From: Lathyrus oleraceus
Lineage: Eukaryota > Streptophyta > Magnoliopsida > Fabales > Fabaceae
Direction of reading: 5' to 3'
DNA length: 64,000 bases
NCBI RefSeq assembly: GCF_024323335.1
Contig: NC_066581.1
Location: 349,808,409-349,872,408 of the forward strand
Positions 44,014 through 55,492 of the stretch are shown piece after piece. The notes beneath the pieces were generated by a model. It had not been told where the DNA came from. It searched no databases and worked only from the letters and a program-made list of their open reading frames with translations. Each line of letters opens with the position of its first letter. Position 1 is the first letter of the stretch. Made by a program: the position numbers and the translations under genes.

Positions 44014-45045
44014 AGACTTTTGCTTGTCCTCAAGCACGATACAATGTGGAAATCGATTTAAAATATTAGCCAGATGAAATTTCCAAACACACATCAATTC
44101 GTAATAGGTTGCAAGTAAATCTCGTTTAGAAATAACTTGAGTTTAATCTTAACATCAAAAACTACCATAACAACACTAGATAACCCCACCTTATGCAAAC
44201 CAGTTCGAGTCATGCTATTATAGCTCAGCCTAGTTCTTTTACTCTTATTTCACCCGTTTTCATTCTAGCGAAATCACATTAAGCCCTTTATCTTTTCGCG
44301 CACATAGTGGAGTAACAGGTTAGCGATTCTGATCCCCTTTTAGTTAGAAGTTCTGGTACATAAGTTGGATAACTTCTTTATTTAGTCTATTGCAAATTGC
44401 GGGGGATCGGACCGTAGTCCGCCCTACCAAGTTCAGCACCAGAAACCGCTGAACCAACTCACAATGGATCGTTCATACCATGTTTTTGTAGGGTTCGCAA
44501 CCTTTGGATTAAATGATCGGGTAAGGATCACCTAACTTAATTAGTGCATTTCCTGATTTTTAATATGCTGTTTTGGGAATCATTCACTTGTATTCATCGG
44601 CTCTCCACGTAGTTTGCTATTAAGACGGTGCCGACTTCTCGTATAAACTACTCGGGGTTACTATAGAACTAAAAGTTCAAGAAATTGGTATAATAGGTAC
44701 TTAGCCTGATCTAACATGCTGAAGTTTTTAGAGTGTTGGGGCGGTAATAATTTTGTCTTAATTTCACTCAAGTTTTATAAAATAGGCAACCTTTATACTT
44801 ATTGAGTGTGTTAAATTTTGTTATGGCTCAAGAAAATTGAGGGGAATAGATAATAAAAATTTTCACACTAGGGACTTGACTTAAAATATATATTTTTTTA
44901 TTAATGAAAGGGAAATAACATACTTTAAAGGGAAATAAACATAACTGAAACAAAGTTTTCCCCCCTACACTTAAATGAAACATTGTCCCCAATGTTTCAA
45001 GGAAAGCGAAAAGAAAGGAAAAATAAATAAAAATGGTACTCAGAC
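44014..45045 (-). other. 3' UTR of element B
   Basis: No ORF. Includes the block conserved with element A (about 44270-44680) and the hairpin at 44403-44424. The end near ORFb contains the ACATTGGGGACAATGTTTCA phrase (44978-44997 as its complement), also found just before the ORFb stop in element A. Confidence 0.65.
44403..44424 (-). other. Conserved RNA hairpin in the element B 3' UTR
   Basis: Minus strand: GGG, stem CGGAC, loop TACG, stem GTCCG, AT, CCC. The C(UACG)G loop fits the very stable UNCG tetraloop class. Counterpart at 13293-13316. Confidence 0.6.
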
Positions 45046-46377
45046 TCAATTCTGCCTGCGTCCTTTTGTTCTCGGACCTGGTGATCGTTCACGTACTGCC
45101 AAGTCATCAAACCTGTTAAGCAAGTCAGTGAACCTCTGGTCGGTTATTGCATTCCTCTCTTCTTGTTGTTGCTGCATCTGGCGCATCAGTTGCATTACTT
45201 CGTTATTCTGTGCATGCATGGCATAAAGCCGTTGGGCTTGATGTTCAATAGCATCCATGATGTCATCATTTGTTGCAGGCCTTCTTCTTCGACGACGTCG
45301 GGAGGATGGACCAACCACATTATCAGAAGGATTATGTGGGACCGAATGTTGTTCAGGACCTTGATCACTTTGCTCCATTTCATCAAACTCGTCTGGGGGC
45401 GGGTTTGCGCGTGCATGCATGGTAGGTTCGGGAGCATTAAGATCGTAGATGAATCTGTTGGGGTTAGTTACATCTGTGAGCGCAATGTTGGGCATAACGA
45501 CGCTTGGGACTTCATGGTTATTCACCATAAGATAATACTTCCCGCCTACCCTATTTTTGATTAAGCGGCTGGAGCGACAATAACTTATATCCATAAACAG
45601 GGGTGGCAAAGATTGCAAATTCTGAAGTCGGTCCCCTAGATTTAGACCGAGTGCGATGGTGGTTATTAATCCTCCAATCACAAAAGGTTAACTGCCTCGA
45701 GCACAAAGGGTACAGATATGGTGAAGTAAGAAAGAGGCGGCGTTTACCTTTGTATCGGCTGAAAAGATGCAGTGTAGGAAGAATAATTCTTTCGCCTTGA
45801 CTTTGCTGTTGTTGGCTCTTCCAAAGATGGTGTTTTGCAAAATACGGATAAAATACCGGATAGTGGGGTTGTGTATGTGTGAAGCAAGTAATGCATCCCA
45901 ATTGGTGGTTTCCACACCGGATATTTTTCCAAAAAGGTCGAATGCGTTCGTGTTCCATTCTGAGTTTGGAGGGATTCTTGGGTGGACGTCGTCTCCTACT
46001 GGGAAATGTAGCATGGCACTCAACTGGTCCTGAGATAGTGAGTACTCAGTGTTGAACATACAGAATTTTGCGACACCGGTTAAGTACTCGTCCTCACCGG
46101 TTGGAGTGGTGTATGAATAAGAGCTTAAAAACTCCAAGGTGAGTGATGGGTATGTTGGGTGATTTTGTGTGCACAGAAAAGTTAAATCGGATAGCCTAAG
46201 CAGCCATTGCACACCTTGAAGTAATCCTAATTCTTGTAAGCAATTTAAATCTGGGTACCTGGTAGATATGACACCGCGTTGCTGGAACCGAACGAACTGC
46301 TCCCGTTGATAGTTACTATCTTCAGATCGGAAAATAATATTTCCGAATTGCACTTCTTGATGTTGGTTCTCCGTCAT
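45046..46377 (-). pseudogene. ORFb of element B (ATHILA ORF-1-like), one nonsense codon
   Basis: 444 codons in one frame with a single TAA at 45685-45690. Starts MTENQHQEVQFGNI. Family blocks: STRYPDLNCLQELGLL, LTLEFLSSYSYT, FNTEYSLSQDQLSAMLHFP, HIHNPTIRYFIRILQNTIFG, FVIGGLITTIALGLNLG, CRSSRLIKNRVGGKYYLMV and FIYDLNAPEP. The C-terminus has a seven-Arg run followed by a Gln/Met-rich coiled coil. The GGKYYLMV, VVMP and APEP blocks match ORFb of element A rather than the ORFa copies. The first ATG after its own TATA box was taken as start. Confidence 0.8.
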
Positions 46378-46480
46378 ATTGATCGGTAGGTAGAAAAAAG
46401 GAGAAAGGAAAAGAGGAGGAAATGTTTTTGTATAGAATGGTTTGTTGGAATGATGTGGTGTAGGAAGAAATGTATTGTAG

Positions 46481-46763
46481 GTATTTATAGGAAGAGTTTT
46501 GAAATTGGGAAGAGGAGTGGGTGAGAAAAAAATTAATGTGGATGAAGGTGAGTGGAATGGAGTAAAGAGGTGAGTTGAATGGGGATAAAAATGAATTAAA
46601 ATGGGGAGTAACGGTCATGGCCATAACGGTCAACAACATTTACGAGGAAACAAGCTGTCACGCTCGTGACAGCAAGCATTACGGGCGTCATGGGGTGCGT
46701 GGCGACCGTGACAGCATATGTGACGATCGTCACACTTCTGGGGTTTGCAACGGTCGTGACAGC
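46481..46763 (-). promoter_or_regulatory. Internal promoter of ORFb in element B
   Basis: CTATAAATAC on the minus strand (plus 46481-46490), about 104 bp before the ATG. Upstream: CTGTCACGCTCGTGACAG (46655-46672), GTGGCGACCGTGAC (about 46698-46711), TGTGACGATCGTCACA (46719-46734) and AACGGTCGTGACAG (46749-46762), the same palindrome type as in this element's LTR. Confidence 0.65.
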
Positions 46764-47142
46764 ATGGTGGCAGCATGCATTGGCTAAAATTTGTGACAAA
46801 TTTTGTTTTATTATTATTTTATTATTATTTTTTTATTATCTCATTTTGTTATTTCATTTTAAGTTGCCATGAATGCTACTTTACTACACCATAGAATATA
46901 TGTTTTTTTCTCTAATAAGCCATGTAGGTAGTAGCATACAATACATATCACCATTGGTAATTTTAGACAATGCATAAAATAAAATTTAATTTAAACAATA
47001 ATGCGAGTAACTTCATAAAAATAAACATAATGTAATATTTGACTGAAAAATAAAACATGCGAAAAATAAATCCTAAGATTAAAAATACTGTCAAACGAAA
47101 CTATAAATTTCCTAAGACTAAAATGAGCTAACTCCAATTCTT
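46764..47142. other. AT-rich spacer between ORFa and ORFb of element B
   Basis: T/A-rich, no ORF. Corresponds in position to the (TA)n-bearing spacer of element A. Confidence 0.5.
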
Positions 47143-48405
47143 CTAGCCACTTGTAGAATCTCTCGTCGGAGGAGCAAAGGAATTGACACGGTGTAGCAAC
47201 TCGTGAAATTGATTTGTCATTCTACTCATGTATTCCATAAATTCATGTCCCATCTTAGTTAACTCTTCTCTAATGGCATCTTGTTCTAACATCAAGGCTT
47301 GAATAACGGTATTATAATCAGTTTCGGGCATATGATGTCTAAGATCAGGTATTGCCGATTCTGCGGACGGGATAGGATGAGGTGGAGAGGCAGCATCATG
47401 GTAACTAGTTGGTGTCTGCGGATCAGACTCAGCATAAGGAATCTGGTTGTCAAGAATCTCATAATCTTGGATGGTTTCAACAGATCTAACAGGAGAAGGC
47501 ATTCCATCCAGGTTGTAGAGCCAATTATTTCGGTTATGGACACTAGTCATCGGGCTAGGCATGGTGAATAGGTAAAAAGCTTGGTTGTTAATTAATAGTT
47601 CAAACTCTTCAGGTCCAAGGTTTCCTATAAACATAGTGTTGAAAAGGAAAAGTATATTCATAGGCTGAATACCACAAAAAGGGTTCAAATCAAGCATGGG
47701 TTGGCGCAATCCAATAGCATTAGCAATCATAGTTATCAATCCTCCTATTTGAATCGGTGCACGGTCATCTTGAATAAGGAGGTCAAAACTCGCCAACATA
47801 TAAGTGGCACCATTCACTGGACGGTTCTGGGAAGCACAAAATATTATGAAAAGTTCATCACGTGATATTGTGGTAATGTTTGATATTTTTCCAAAAAGAG
47901 TGTGTGCTAGGATCTTGTGGAAATAACGAAACGATGGGTTATGTATGTTTCCAGAAAGAAACTCATGTTCCTCAGGGTCGTCATTTCCCATCAAACTTCC
48001 CCAAAAATGCTCAAGCTCTCGATATTCAAAGAGGTCTTCTTGGCTCATGGTGAATGTGTCAAAAGAAGTGGGGAACCCTAAGAGGTTAGTAAATTCTCTA
48101 ATGTTATACTGATACTCCATATTGAACATCCTGAATTGAATGAAACCTCGGTTTATTCCTTTTCCATGGTTCGGTACATAAATCAGGGAGCTAAGGAATT
48201 CTAGAGTTAGCCTCCGGTAAGTAACAAATTGTCTCCGAATAGGAGTGGTTTCCCACCCTATTTGACTCAGCAGATATAGGACACTATCTCTTAGCCCAAG
48301 AACGGTCATTGCACAATCATCAACATAAAAATTTGGGTGCATCTCTCTCTCAGTAAGTTCTTCAAATTTTTGTCTCTGAGCTCTCCCTCGGAATTTGATA
48401 CTCAT
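47143..48405 (-). CDS. ORFa of element B (ATHILA ORF-1-like), intact
   Basis: 420 residues without a stop, from MSIKFRGRAQRQKFEEL. Blocks: HPNFYVDDCAMTVLGLR, LTLEFLSSLIYV, FNMEYQYNIREFTNLLGFP, NIHNPSFRYFHKILAHTLFG, FIIFCASQNRPV, IQIGGLITMIANAIGL, PSPMTSVHNRNNWLYNLDG, and a C-terminal helix (EQDAIREELTKMGHEFMEYM). The ATG is chosen because the in-frame extension upstream to 48564 begins with TTG and is a T-rich intron end with an acceptor-like TTTCTTTAG just before. Best intact representative of the family here. Function unknown; no signal peptide or membrane anchor in the ORF itself. Confidence 0.75.
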   Translation of the reverse strand: MSIKFRGRAQRQKFEELTEREMHPNFYVDDCAMTVLGLRDSVLYLLSQIGWETTPIRRQFVTYRRLTLEFLSSLIYVPNHGKGINRGFIQFRMFNMEYQYNIREFTNLLGFPTSFDTFTMSQEDLFEYRELEHFWGSLMGNDDPEEHEFLSGNIHNPSFRYFHKILAHTLFGKISNITTISRDELFIIFCASQNRPVNGATYMLASFDLLIQDDRAPIQIGGLITMIANAIGLRQPMLDLNPFCGIQPMNILFLFNTMFIGNLGPEEFELLINNQAFYLFTMPSPMTSVHNRNNWLYNLDGMPSPVRSVETIQDYEILDNQIPYAESDPQTPTSYHDAASPPHPIPSAESAIPDLRHHMPETDYNTVIQALMLEQDAIREELTKMGHEFMEYMSRMTNQFHELLHRVNSFAPPTRDSTSG

Positions 48406-48643
48406 GCGATCAATATGTCCCACCAGGTTAGTGTTAACTAAAGAAAAGAAAAACAAGAATTTAGTCAGGATTTGGCCAGATGCCGAAAGAAGAAAAGAAG
48501 AAAAATTTAATAATATAAAGAAAATGAAGAATGAAAACTGAGTAAAATCAAAAAGAATAATCAAAGAAAAATAAAAATTTGTGGGTTGTCTCCCACGAAG
48601 CGCTTTGTTTAATGTCGCAAGCTCGACATAAAACTATTAAATA

Positions 48644-48880
48644 TTAATCTATTAATTTTGGAGACAATACGTCTAAGTGCAGGACTTGCGAGTCTTCATT
48701 GTTTTCAGCATAATGGTAATGTTTTAGACGCTGCCCGTTTACGATAAATGATTCAGTAGATTTTCCTTTAATTTCTACAGCCCCACTAGTAAAGACATTA
48801 GTGACTTAGAAAGGGCCAGACCACCTAGAGCGTAGTTTTCCTGGGAATAACTTAAGTCTAGAGTTAAACAATAGGACTAC
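48644..48880 (-). pseudogene. Athila-like integrase C-terminus (element B)
   Basis: Minus strand reads [26 protein letters not shown], then an in-frame TAA/TAG, then SGAVEIKGKSTESFIVNGQR and a stop at 48644-48646. It matches the integrase tail of element A. The rest of the gene is cut away at the junction with the Ogre fragment. The spacer below it holds the TTAAACAAAGCGCTTCGTGG and GACAACCCA block seen also at 8996-9022. Confidence 0.8.
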
Positions 48881-48886
48881 ATCGCC

Positions 48887-49354
48887 TTGCATGGGTATCG
48901 TACATCCATCTGCACTTCAACAGGGGCAACCCCTTTCTCTCTTGTTTATGGTATGGAAGTTGTGCTCCCCGTAGAGGTTGAGATCCCATCATTGCGCGTC
49001 TTTATGAAAGCCAAATTGACAGAAGCTGAATGGTGCCAGACCAAATATGATCAGTTGAATTTGATTGAAGAGAAGAGATTGACCGCCATGTGTCATGGTC
49101 AGTTATATCAGCATATAATGAAGAAATCATTTGATAAGAAGGTCAAGCCTCATGTGTTTAGAGAAGGTGACCTCATGCTCAAGAAGATTTTATCTTTCAA
49201 ACCTGATGCTAGGGGAAAATGGACTCCTAATTATGAAGGCCCATATGTTGTTAAGAAATCATTTTAAGGTGGTGCTTTGATTCTTAAAACTATGGATGGT
49301 GAAGAGTTCATGCATCCTGTGAATGCCGATACAGTCAAGAAATACTTTGCATAA
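48887..49354 (+). pseudogene. Ogre integrase C-terminal fragment
   Basis: Reads [20 protein letters not shown], then GMEVVLPVEVEIPSLRV, EKRLTAMCHGQLYQ, REGDLMLKKILSFKP and GKWTPNYEGPYVVKK. A TAA at 49265-49267 interrupts the frame, which then continues GGALILKTMDGEEF to the natural stop (49352-49354). The catalytic core is missing. Opens exactly at the junction with element B. Confidence 0.85.
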
Positions 49355-52300
49355 AAAAAAAGAACAACTCGCTAAGTTGAAAATCCAAAAGGGCGGATTA
49401 GGCAAAAATGAGCGTCTCGGTGGATTGAAAACCCGAAAGAGCGATCCAGGAAAAAATTAGAGACATAAAACATAAAATTTATCCTGGTAGATTGAGTACT
49501 CCACCTTGGGGCAATCTAGGCAAAAATTAGGGTTTTAAGCAAGTTATTTGGTTTTGATTCATCATTCTCAATCGAAGACATGCACAATGGAAGTTGAAGT
49601 TGATAGGGAGAGTAGTGATCATTGTATTTAATGTATCCCTTTTCCATGTAAATTACCATTTTCAAACTTTGTAAAGATCTATGGAGTCTCGTCATTTACG
49701 GACTACCATTCTATTAAATAAAGTTGAGCTTTTATCCAATTATTTCTATTCTTATTTACTTCTGCTAAATAAAATTGAATTTTTATGATGATAATTTTGA
49801 AATAAATTAATGAATAATAATTATTTTTCTTAAAATAATAAAAACAATCACTTTAAGAATAATCGATTTCAGTAAGGAATGTCAATAGCAATCTAAGAAT
49901 AGGTAAGTCTTGAAGAGTGAAGCATTGTTGGTCATCCCCAAGCAGTCGATTTGGTAACTATTTTCCTCCCCAACAGCTCTTCATTTGTCCCCAGCTTGGT
50001 TGGTGAGTTTCTCCCTGAATATTTCATCATTCCTAGTAGAGACAATGAGTCTCATCTCCAGTTGAGTTGATGATCGGTCCCCTTTGCAAATTCATATTCC
50101 CCAACTGAGGTGCTAATGTTTTATATCCCCCTAGTTTGTGATTTATGATTGGACCCTGGAGATCCAGAACCTTTATTTGGTTTCCATTTGCATTTAATTG
50201 TGGCATAACTTCGACAGTTTCTCCTTTGTGTGAACCACACCTGGTTATCTTTGCCTTGGAATTGGTTTATTTCACAATTTCCAAGAAGAATTCGATGATT
50301 ATTGAGGAATGAGACGATCTTGGTTACATCATCCCCAACAATTTTCTTAAATCCTCATGCAGAATTTTATCTCTTGTATTCCCCGACGGAGGTCATCTTC
50401 TGATAGAAGTTCCCTCTTTCCCAGAAGTGTTTGATTCAGAGAAGTATTTGATTTTGTCCCCTCCAAGGTTGTCTCCCATTTAACATGGTGTTGACCTAAA
50501 ATTCCCCACAATGTTGACAATTTGGATCCTCAGCAGATCCTTGTTATCCTCGGCATGTTTGGTTGATCATCCTTCAACAATGTTCTCTCCTCGTAGAGTT
50601 TGCCGTGATTGATTGGAGGCATGTTCTCCATGTCTTTCCCCAACCATATTTGCTTTATTCAGAGCTAAATCATTTATTTTCATCCCTAGCATTTTCTCCA
50701 GTTGGTGTTTCCATCTTGTTGAGATTAGCCGAGTGTTTTAGTGATGATTCAAATCTTTGTTATTTGTATCCTTTGTGTTTTCTTGTCAGTATAACCATAA
50801 TCATAAACATGCATATTCATGCATAAAACACATCATCAAATATATTTCATTATGAATTTTATCACATTTGAGTTTTTTTCTTCTGATCCCCTGCTTCGGT
50901 ATTATTATCTACCCGTGCAGGTTTGATGTGTCTGTCTTCCTTCAATTGTAGACTGTCAGCCACTTAAGCAGAAAGAGTTTAACCTTTCTCATTCCCCACT
51001 GAGTTATTTCCTCGTGGATGATTATTATTTCAGTTTCCTCCCCAGTTAATTATCTAGATGGAACCACTCCCCTTGAGTTATATCCTCATTGGGTTGAGTC
51101 TTTGTTTGATTGTTTCTTTCTAGTTATTACATAGATGGATATTTTGGCCCCCCTGAGAGTCTATTACCCAGTAACTGGTAATATTCTTCTAAATTTTTGA
51201 GTACATTACTTTTTCCTAATACCCGGTAAAATGTAATCTACTTCTTTTGTTTTCCCCAGCGGATTCATTTTCACGTCTCCCCAGGTAGTCTATCCTTGAT
51301 ATGTTCATCTTAACCAGTGACAAATATTCTTCCTTATCGATTTTCTACCCAGTAAAAAGGTAGTTGTAATCCCTATTTTATTCCCCAAAGAGTCTATCCT
51401 TGATATGTTCACTTTGGCCGGTGACAGGTTTTCTCTTCTTCTTGGTATTCTACCCAGTAACTGGTAGTTATAATTCCTACTTTCCCCTGCTGAGTCTATC
51501 CTTGATATGTTCACTTTGATTAGTGACGAATTTTCTCTCCTCTTTGGTCTTCTACCCAGTAACCGGTAGTTGTAATTCCTATTTCTCCCTGACAGTTTAT
51601 CCTTGATATGTTTACCTTAACCAGTAATGGATATTCTTCCTCATTCCCCAGGTGGTCTATCCTTGATATGTTCATCCTAACCAATGACATATATTCTTCC
51701 TTTCAAATTATCCTTGATATGTTCACTTTAACCAGTGACGGATACTCTCTCTTTGGTTTTATGCCTAATAACCGGTAGTTATAAATCCTATTTGATTTCT
51801 CTCCCAGTAGGTTATTCTTACCCAGTTTCCCGGTAATGAATAGACCTCTTTTTCTTAGTGAGTCATCCTTGATATGTTTACCCTAACCGGTAACGGATGT
51901 CCCTCTGTTAGAGTGTATTATCTTCCTACCCAATAAATGATAATAGATAACACATCTCTTATACTCCTGTGTTGAAGTTCATTCTTCCCCAGTTGAGTTT
52001 GAGTGCGTATTTCTTCAGTGGAATCGCCATCCCCTGTTTGATTTGAATATTTCAGTTTTATTATGATCTATTCCTATCCCTTACAGATTTTCCCTTAAGC
52101 CTAGACTGAGTCCTTCCATTGATTTATTTTCGTGGAAAACCCGTCGTGTCTCCAGCAGTTTTCAAGTTGTAACTTGGCCTATGCAAAACTTGTTATTCCC
52201 CCAGAGTCTCTGTCTCCCCAGTGAGATTTCCTTATGGAATGCAGTTTGCTCTTGTGGAATTTCAGTCTCTCCGGATTCTTCTCCTTTGTGGCAATATATT

Positions 52301-52461
52301 CCCCACAAAGATTGTTTTAACATTCATATCATATGCATCATGAGGTCTCTTAGGGACCAAAATTTGTTTCTAGATGTTGTTATTTAAGTCCATTCTACTG
52401 AATTGATATGAAAATTTTAACCTTCACATCCTCAGTTAGAATGTCCTTAAATAGGGGCCGC
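49355..52461 (+). other. Ogre 3' UTR
   Basis: More than 3 kb without a credible ORF. The start repeats GATTGAAAACCCGAAAGAGCG-like lines (49380-49520), followed by TCCCCAG-rich text (49930-50700) and a variable tandem repeat (51120-51960). Long repeat-bearing 3' UTRs are characteristic of Ogre. Confidence 0.7.
51120..51960. repeat. Hypervariable tandem repeat in the Ogre 3' UTR
   Basis: The phrase TATCCTTGATATGTTCACTT, followed by AACCAGTGACGGATATTCT and TACCCAGTAACCGGTAGTT, recurs about seven times (51288, 51402, 51496, 51597, 51657, 51710, 51866), with spacings from about 50 to 155 bp. Confidence 0.85.
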
Positions 52462-54135
52462 TGTAAGACCCCAATTTTGACCCCAAGATCCCTCATGCTA
52501 TCTCATTAAATACATTGGCTTTGGGATCACCCTTGGCATCCTCCTTACCTCTCATTCATTGGATTTACATTGGGAGAGATCACCAAGAAATTTTGATTGT
52601 ATCAAACTTTTTTCTTTCATTATTTACTAATCAAAATGCCAAAAATATGTCTATGTATAACTTTGTTTCTTTTGTAGGTAGTGTGTGCATCCACCAATGC
52701 CTCATCAAGCTCACAATTAGGGTTTGAGACCCTCAGTGCAAGGAGATCAATCAAGAAATGGTTCACATTGGTTCTAGACATCATATATGGATCCCCTTGA
52801 TCTTCATTTATCATTTTGATCAAGAAATCATCAAGAGTTTGAAGCTTGTTTGCCTTGGAAGCCCTAATTCATCTAGGTATCTTGTGTGATTTCCTCAACA
52901 ATTTTCTTCAGCTATTGATAAAATATTTCAATGGATACTTCATATTAAATCATCTTATGCAAATATTATTCTCCATGAGTCCAAAATGTCAAGAAAACTT
53001 CAAGTTTGCAAGATGGTTCAAGGTGGTAGACCAGAGAAAGTTAACTAGTTAAAACCGGGGTTCCCTACACCCTATCTCCTACAATGTTTATCATATGAAA
53101 ATTATTCCAAGAGAAACGTCACTCCTTATGACATTCCAAACAACTTTCATGTTAAGTTCAAGAGCTATTTTTGCTTGGAAAGTCATTTTTTATTGTGAAA
53201 GATTATAAGTCATTTTCTTAGTGCCCTAGTTAGGACGTCAACTTCCATGGACCATAACTTGCACAATTTTTAAGAGATGAAGGCCATCCAAGTTTAATGA
53301 TCAATTTCAAGATGTCCTATAAAACCTTTATTCTTTGCGAAACTTCAAGTTCAACTTGCAAAGGCATGTGCCAAGGAAACATTATGGGTCATTTTAGGCC
53401 ATTACCATTGAACAAGCAATTTTCCTCAACTTCTAAAATGCATAACTCCTTCATGAAAAATCAAAATAAGGTCAAATTTGTGACTAAATTTAATAGGATT
53501 GAAATAGCTACAACCTTTATGAAGGAACCTTTTCCATTTGAAGCTCATAGAAAAAGTTATTCAAGGTGGAAGAAGTGAACATTTGACTTGGGACTTAGAA
53601 AAATTTCAATTATGTTTGATTTCCCAAACTTCCACCTCGAAATTCATCATGATCCAAGCTTCAAATTGAAAAGTGTTCAACATGAAAGTTGTTCCCCTTG
53701 ATCCTACCTTTCCAAAAAGTCCAAAATGAATTCATTTGGACAAGGTTTGTATAACTTGCACATGGTTACTCTTCATGGTTCCATTTGGATGAATCTCATG
53801 ATCACTTTTCAATTTCAAATGCATGGTGTCATGTTACACTTTCAACATCACTCATGATAATATTTGACCCTTTTGACATCATTTAATGGGCCTATCACAT
53901 GCCCATGCAAGCTTGCACATGAGAATTTCTATTTTTGGCATTTGAATGGAAGTGTGTGGAAATCAATTGCCAAGCCTATAAATACATTGCCTCATGCTCA
54001 AAATTATACACACCTTGCCCAAGCTTTGCTCCTGCAACCTTCCCATCAAAATTATAGGATAAACTTAAAGGTTTTCAATTGAATATCGAGTTTCAATTTC
54101 ACTTTAGTTTTGAAGTTGAAACTCCAAGAATAAAA
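52462..54135 (+). repeat. Ogre 3' LTR, first part
   Basis: Starts TGTAAGACCCCAATTTTGAC. TATAAATA at 53977-53984. Contains CAACATGAAAGTTGTT at 53678-53693, a phrase also seen in the MULE TIR. Interrupted at 54136 by the copia element; continuation at 62588-62876. Small frames inside are not credited. Confidence 0.75.
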
Positions 54136-55479
54136 TGTTGGGGTAAGCCCTAGAGGCCAATACTTTTGGTACTTGTATCGAATTATTTATTAATAATAAA
54201 AGCCTTTTTCTTTATTATGTTTGTCTAATAAAGTCCCTAGAATAGATAGTCCATTTAATGTATCAAGTGTGACTTAATCATGAGATCACATTAAACATAA
54301 GAACAATATTCTTAAAGTATCCATAGTCGAGCTTTATTGTGAAGTGGGATAACATTAAAGAATTAAGACTATTATGTATATAGACTGATGATCACATCTC
54401 ATGGATCATGGATAAGGAGTTATCAAGTCTTAAACATAGGTATGAATATTAAGAGTAATATTTATACTGGATTGACCCGCTATGAGAATACTATATAAAA
54501 TGTTATGCAAAGTGTCATAAGTTATTCTCATGGTGATAATGGTGTATACCACCCTTCGACCTGAAACCACTATGGATCCTAGATGTAGAGTCAAGTGCCT
54601 TATTGTTGATCAAACATTGTCCGTAACTGGATGACCATAAAGACAGTTGATGGGTACTCCACGAAGCATGCTAAGGGACATGAGTGACCTAGATGGAATT
54701 TTCCCATCCTGCGTAACAGGATAAACGTCTATGGGCCCAATATTGAACTGGACAAGGATGACATGGTCTATGCTTTGTGTTCAATATAGACATAAGGGTA
54801 AAAGGGTAATTGTACACATAAGTATTATCACAAAAGGATTTGTCAGATCACATGACATTTTCGTGTCTTGGGTATCAGTGATGTGTTGCTAGATACCTCT
54901 CACTATTTATTATGTTAAATACATGATTTAATATAATTGCCAATGCCGCGAAAACCTACAGGGTCACACACAAAATGACAGATTGATGAGAGATAGAGTA
55001 ACTAAGGAATACCGTAATGTATGATGCACTTAAGTGAATTGTAGAACATCGTAAGGTACGGTGTACTTAAGTAGAATACGAAATATGGTAAGGTACCACG
55101 CACTTAAGTGATTTTGGCATATTATAAGATATGGGCCACATACACTTGAGTGAACTTTTTAGCTTGCAGCCTACACAAGTGGTTCTATAAATAGAACCAT
55201 TGTGTAGAAGCATTAGTGTAGTTGCAATTTAGTTTCTCTCTCTTTCTCACTCAAAGCCTTCATTCGTAGCAGCTAGCACTGAGATTGAAGGAATCCGTTC
55301 GTGTGGGCTGAGTAGAGGCGTTGTCATCGTTCAACATTCGTGATCGCTCCATAGATCTGCATCAAAGGTTACAATCGCCACAAGATGTAATGATTCTATC
55401 ACTGATCATGCTCATTCGTAAGGATCACTAAAGGAGAAATTTTAAATTCCGCTGCATTTTGGATCACTCTTCTCCTTCA
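54136..55479 (+). repeat. 5' LTR of the copia element
   Basis: TGTTGGGGTAAGCCC to CTCCTTCA, 1344 bp. The TATA box (55186-55193) sits in the centre of TGGTTCTATAAATAGAACCA, an inverted repeat that is broken in the 3' LTR. Confidence 0.92.
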
Positions 55480-55480
55480 G

Positions 55481-55492
55481 TGGTATCAGACC
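55481..55492 (+). promoter_or_regulatory. Primer-binding site (initiator tRNA-Met type)
   Basis: TGGTATCAGACC one base after the LTR; matches the usual TGGTATCAGAGC at ten of twelve positions counted from the start. Confidence 0.85.

Larger units (their letters stand above)
42255..48885 (-). mobile_element. Athila-like Ty3/gypsy element B, 3' half
   Basis: Minus-strand order from 48885 down: integrase C-terminus, ORFa, internal promoter, ORFb, 3' UTR, polypurine tract and 3' LTR. Same architecture as element A but clearly diverged. The 5' half is missing; at about 48876-48886 the sequence switches to an Ogre integrase on the other strand. Confidence 0.85.

Noticed and set aside
54121..54135. 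Target duplication TCCAAG for the copia element
   Set aside because: It is not adjacent to the left LTR (seven bases intervene), so it may be coincidence.
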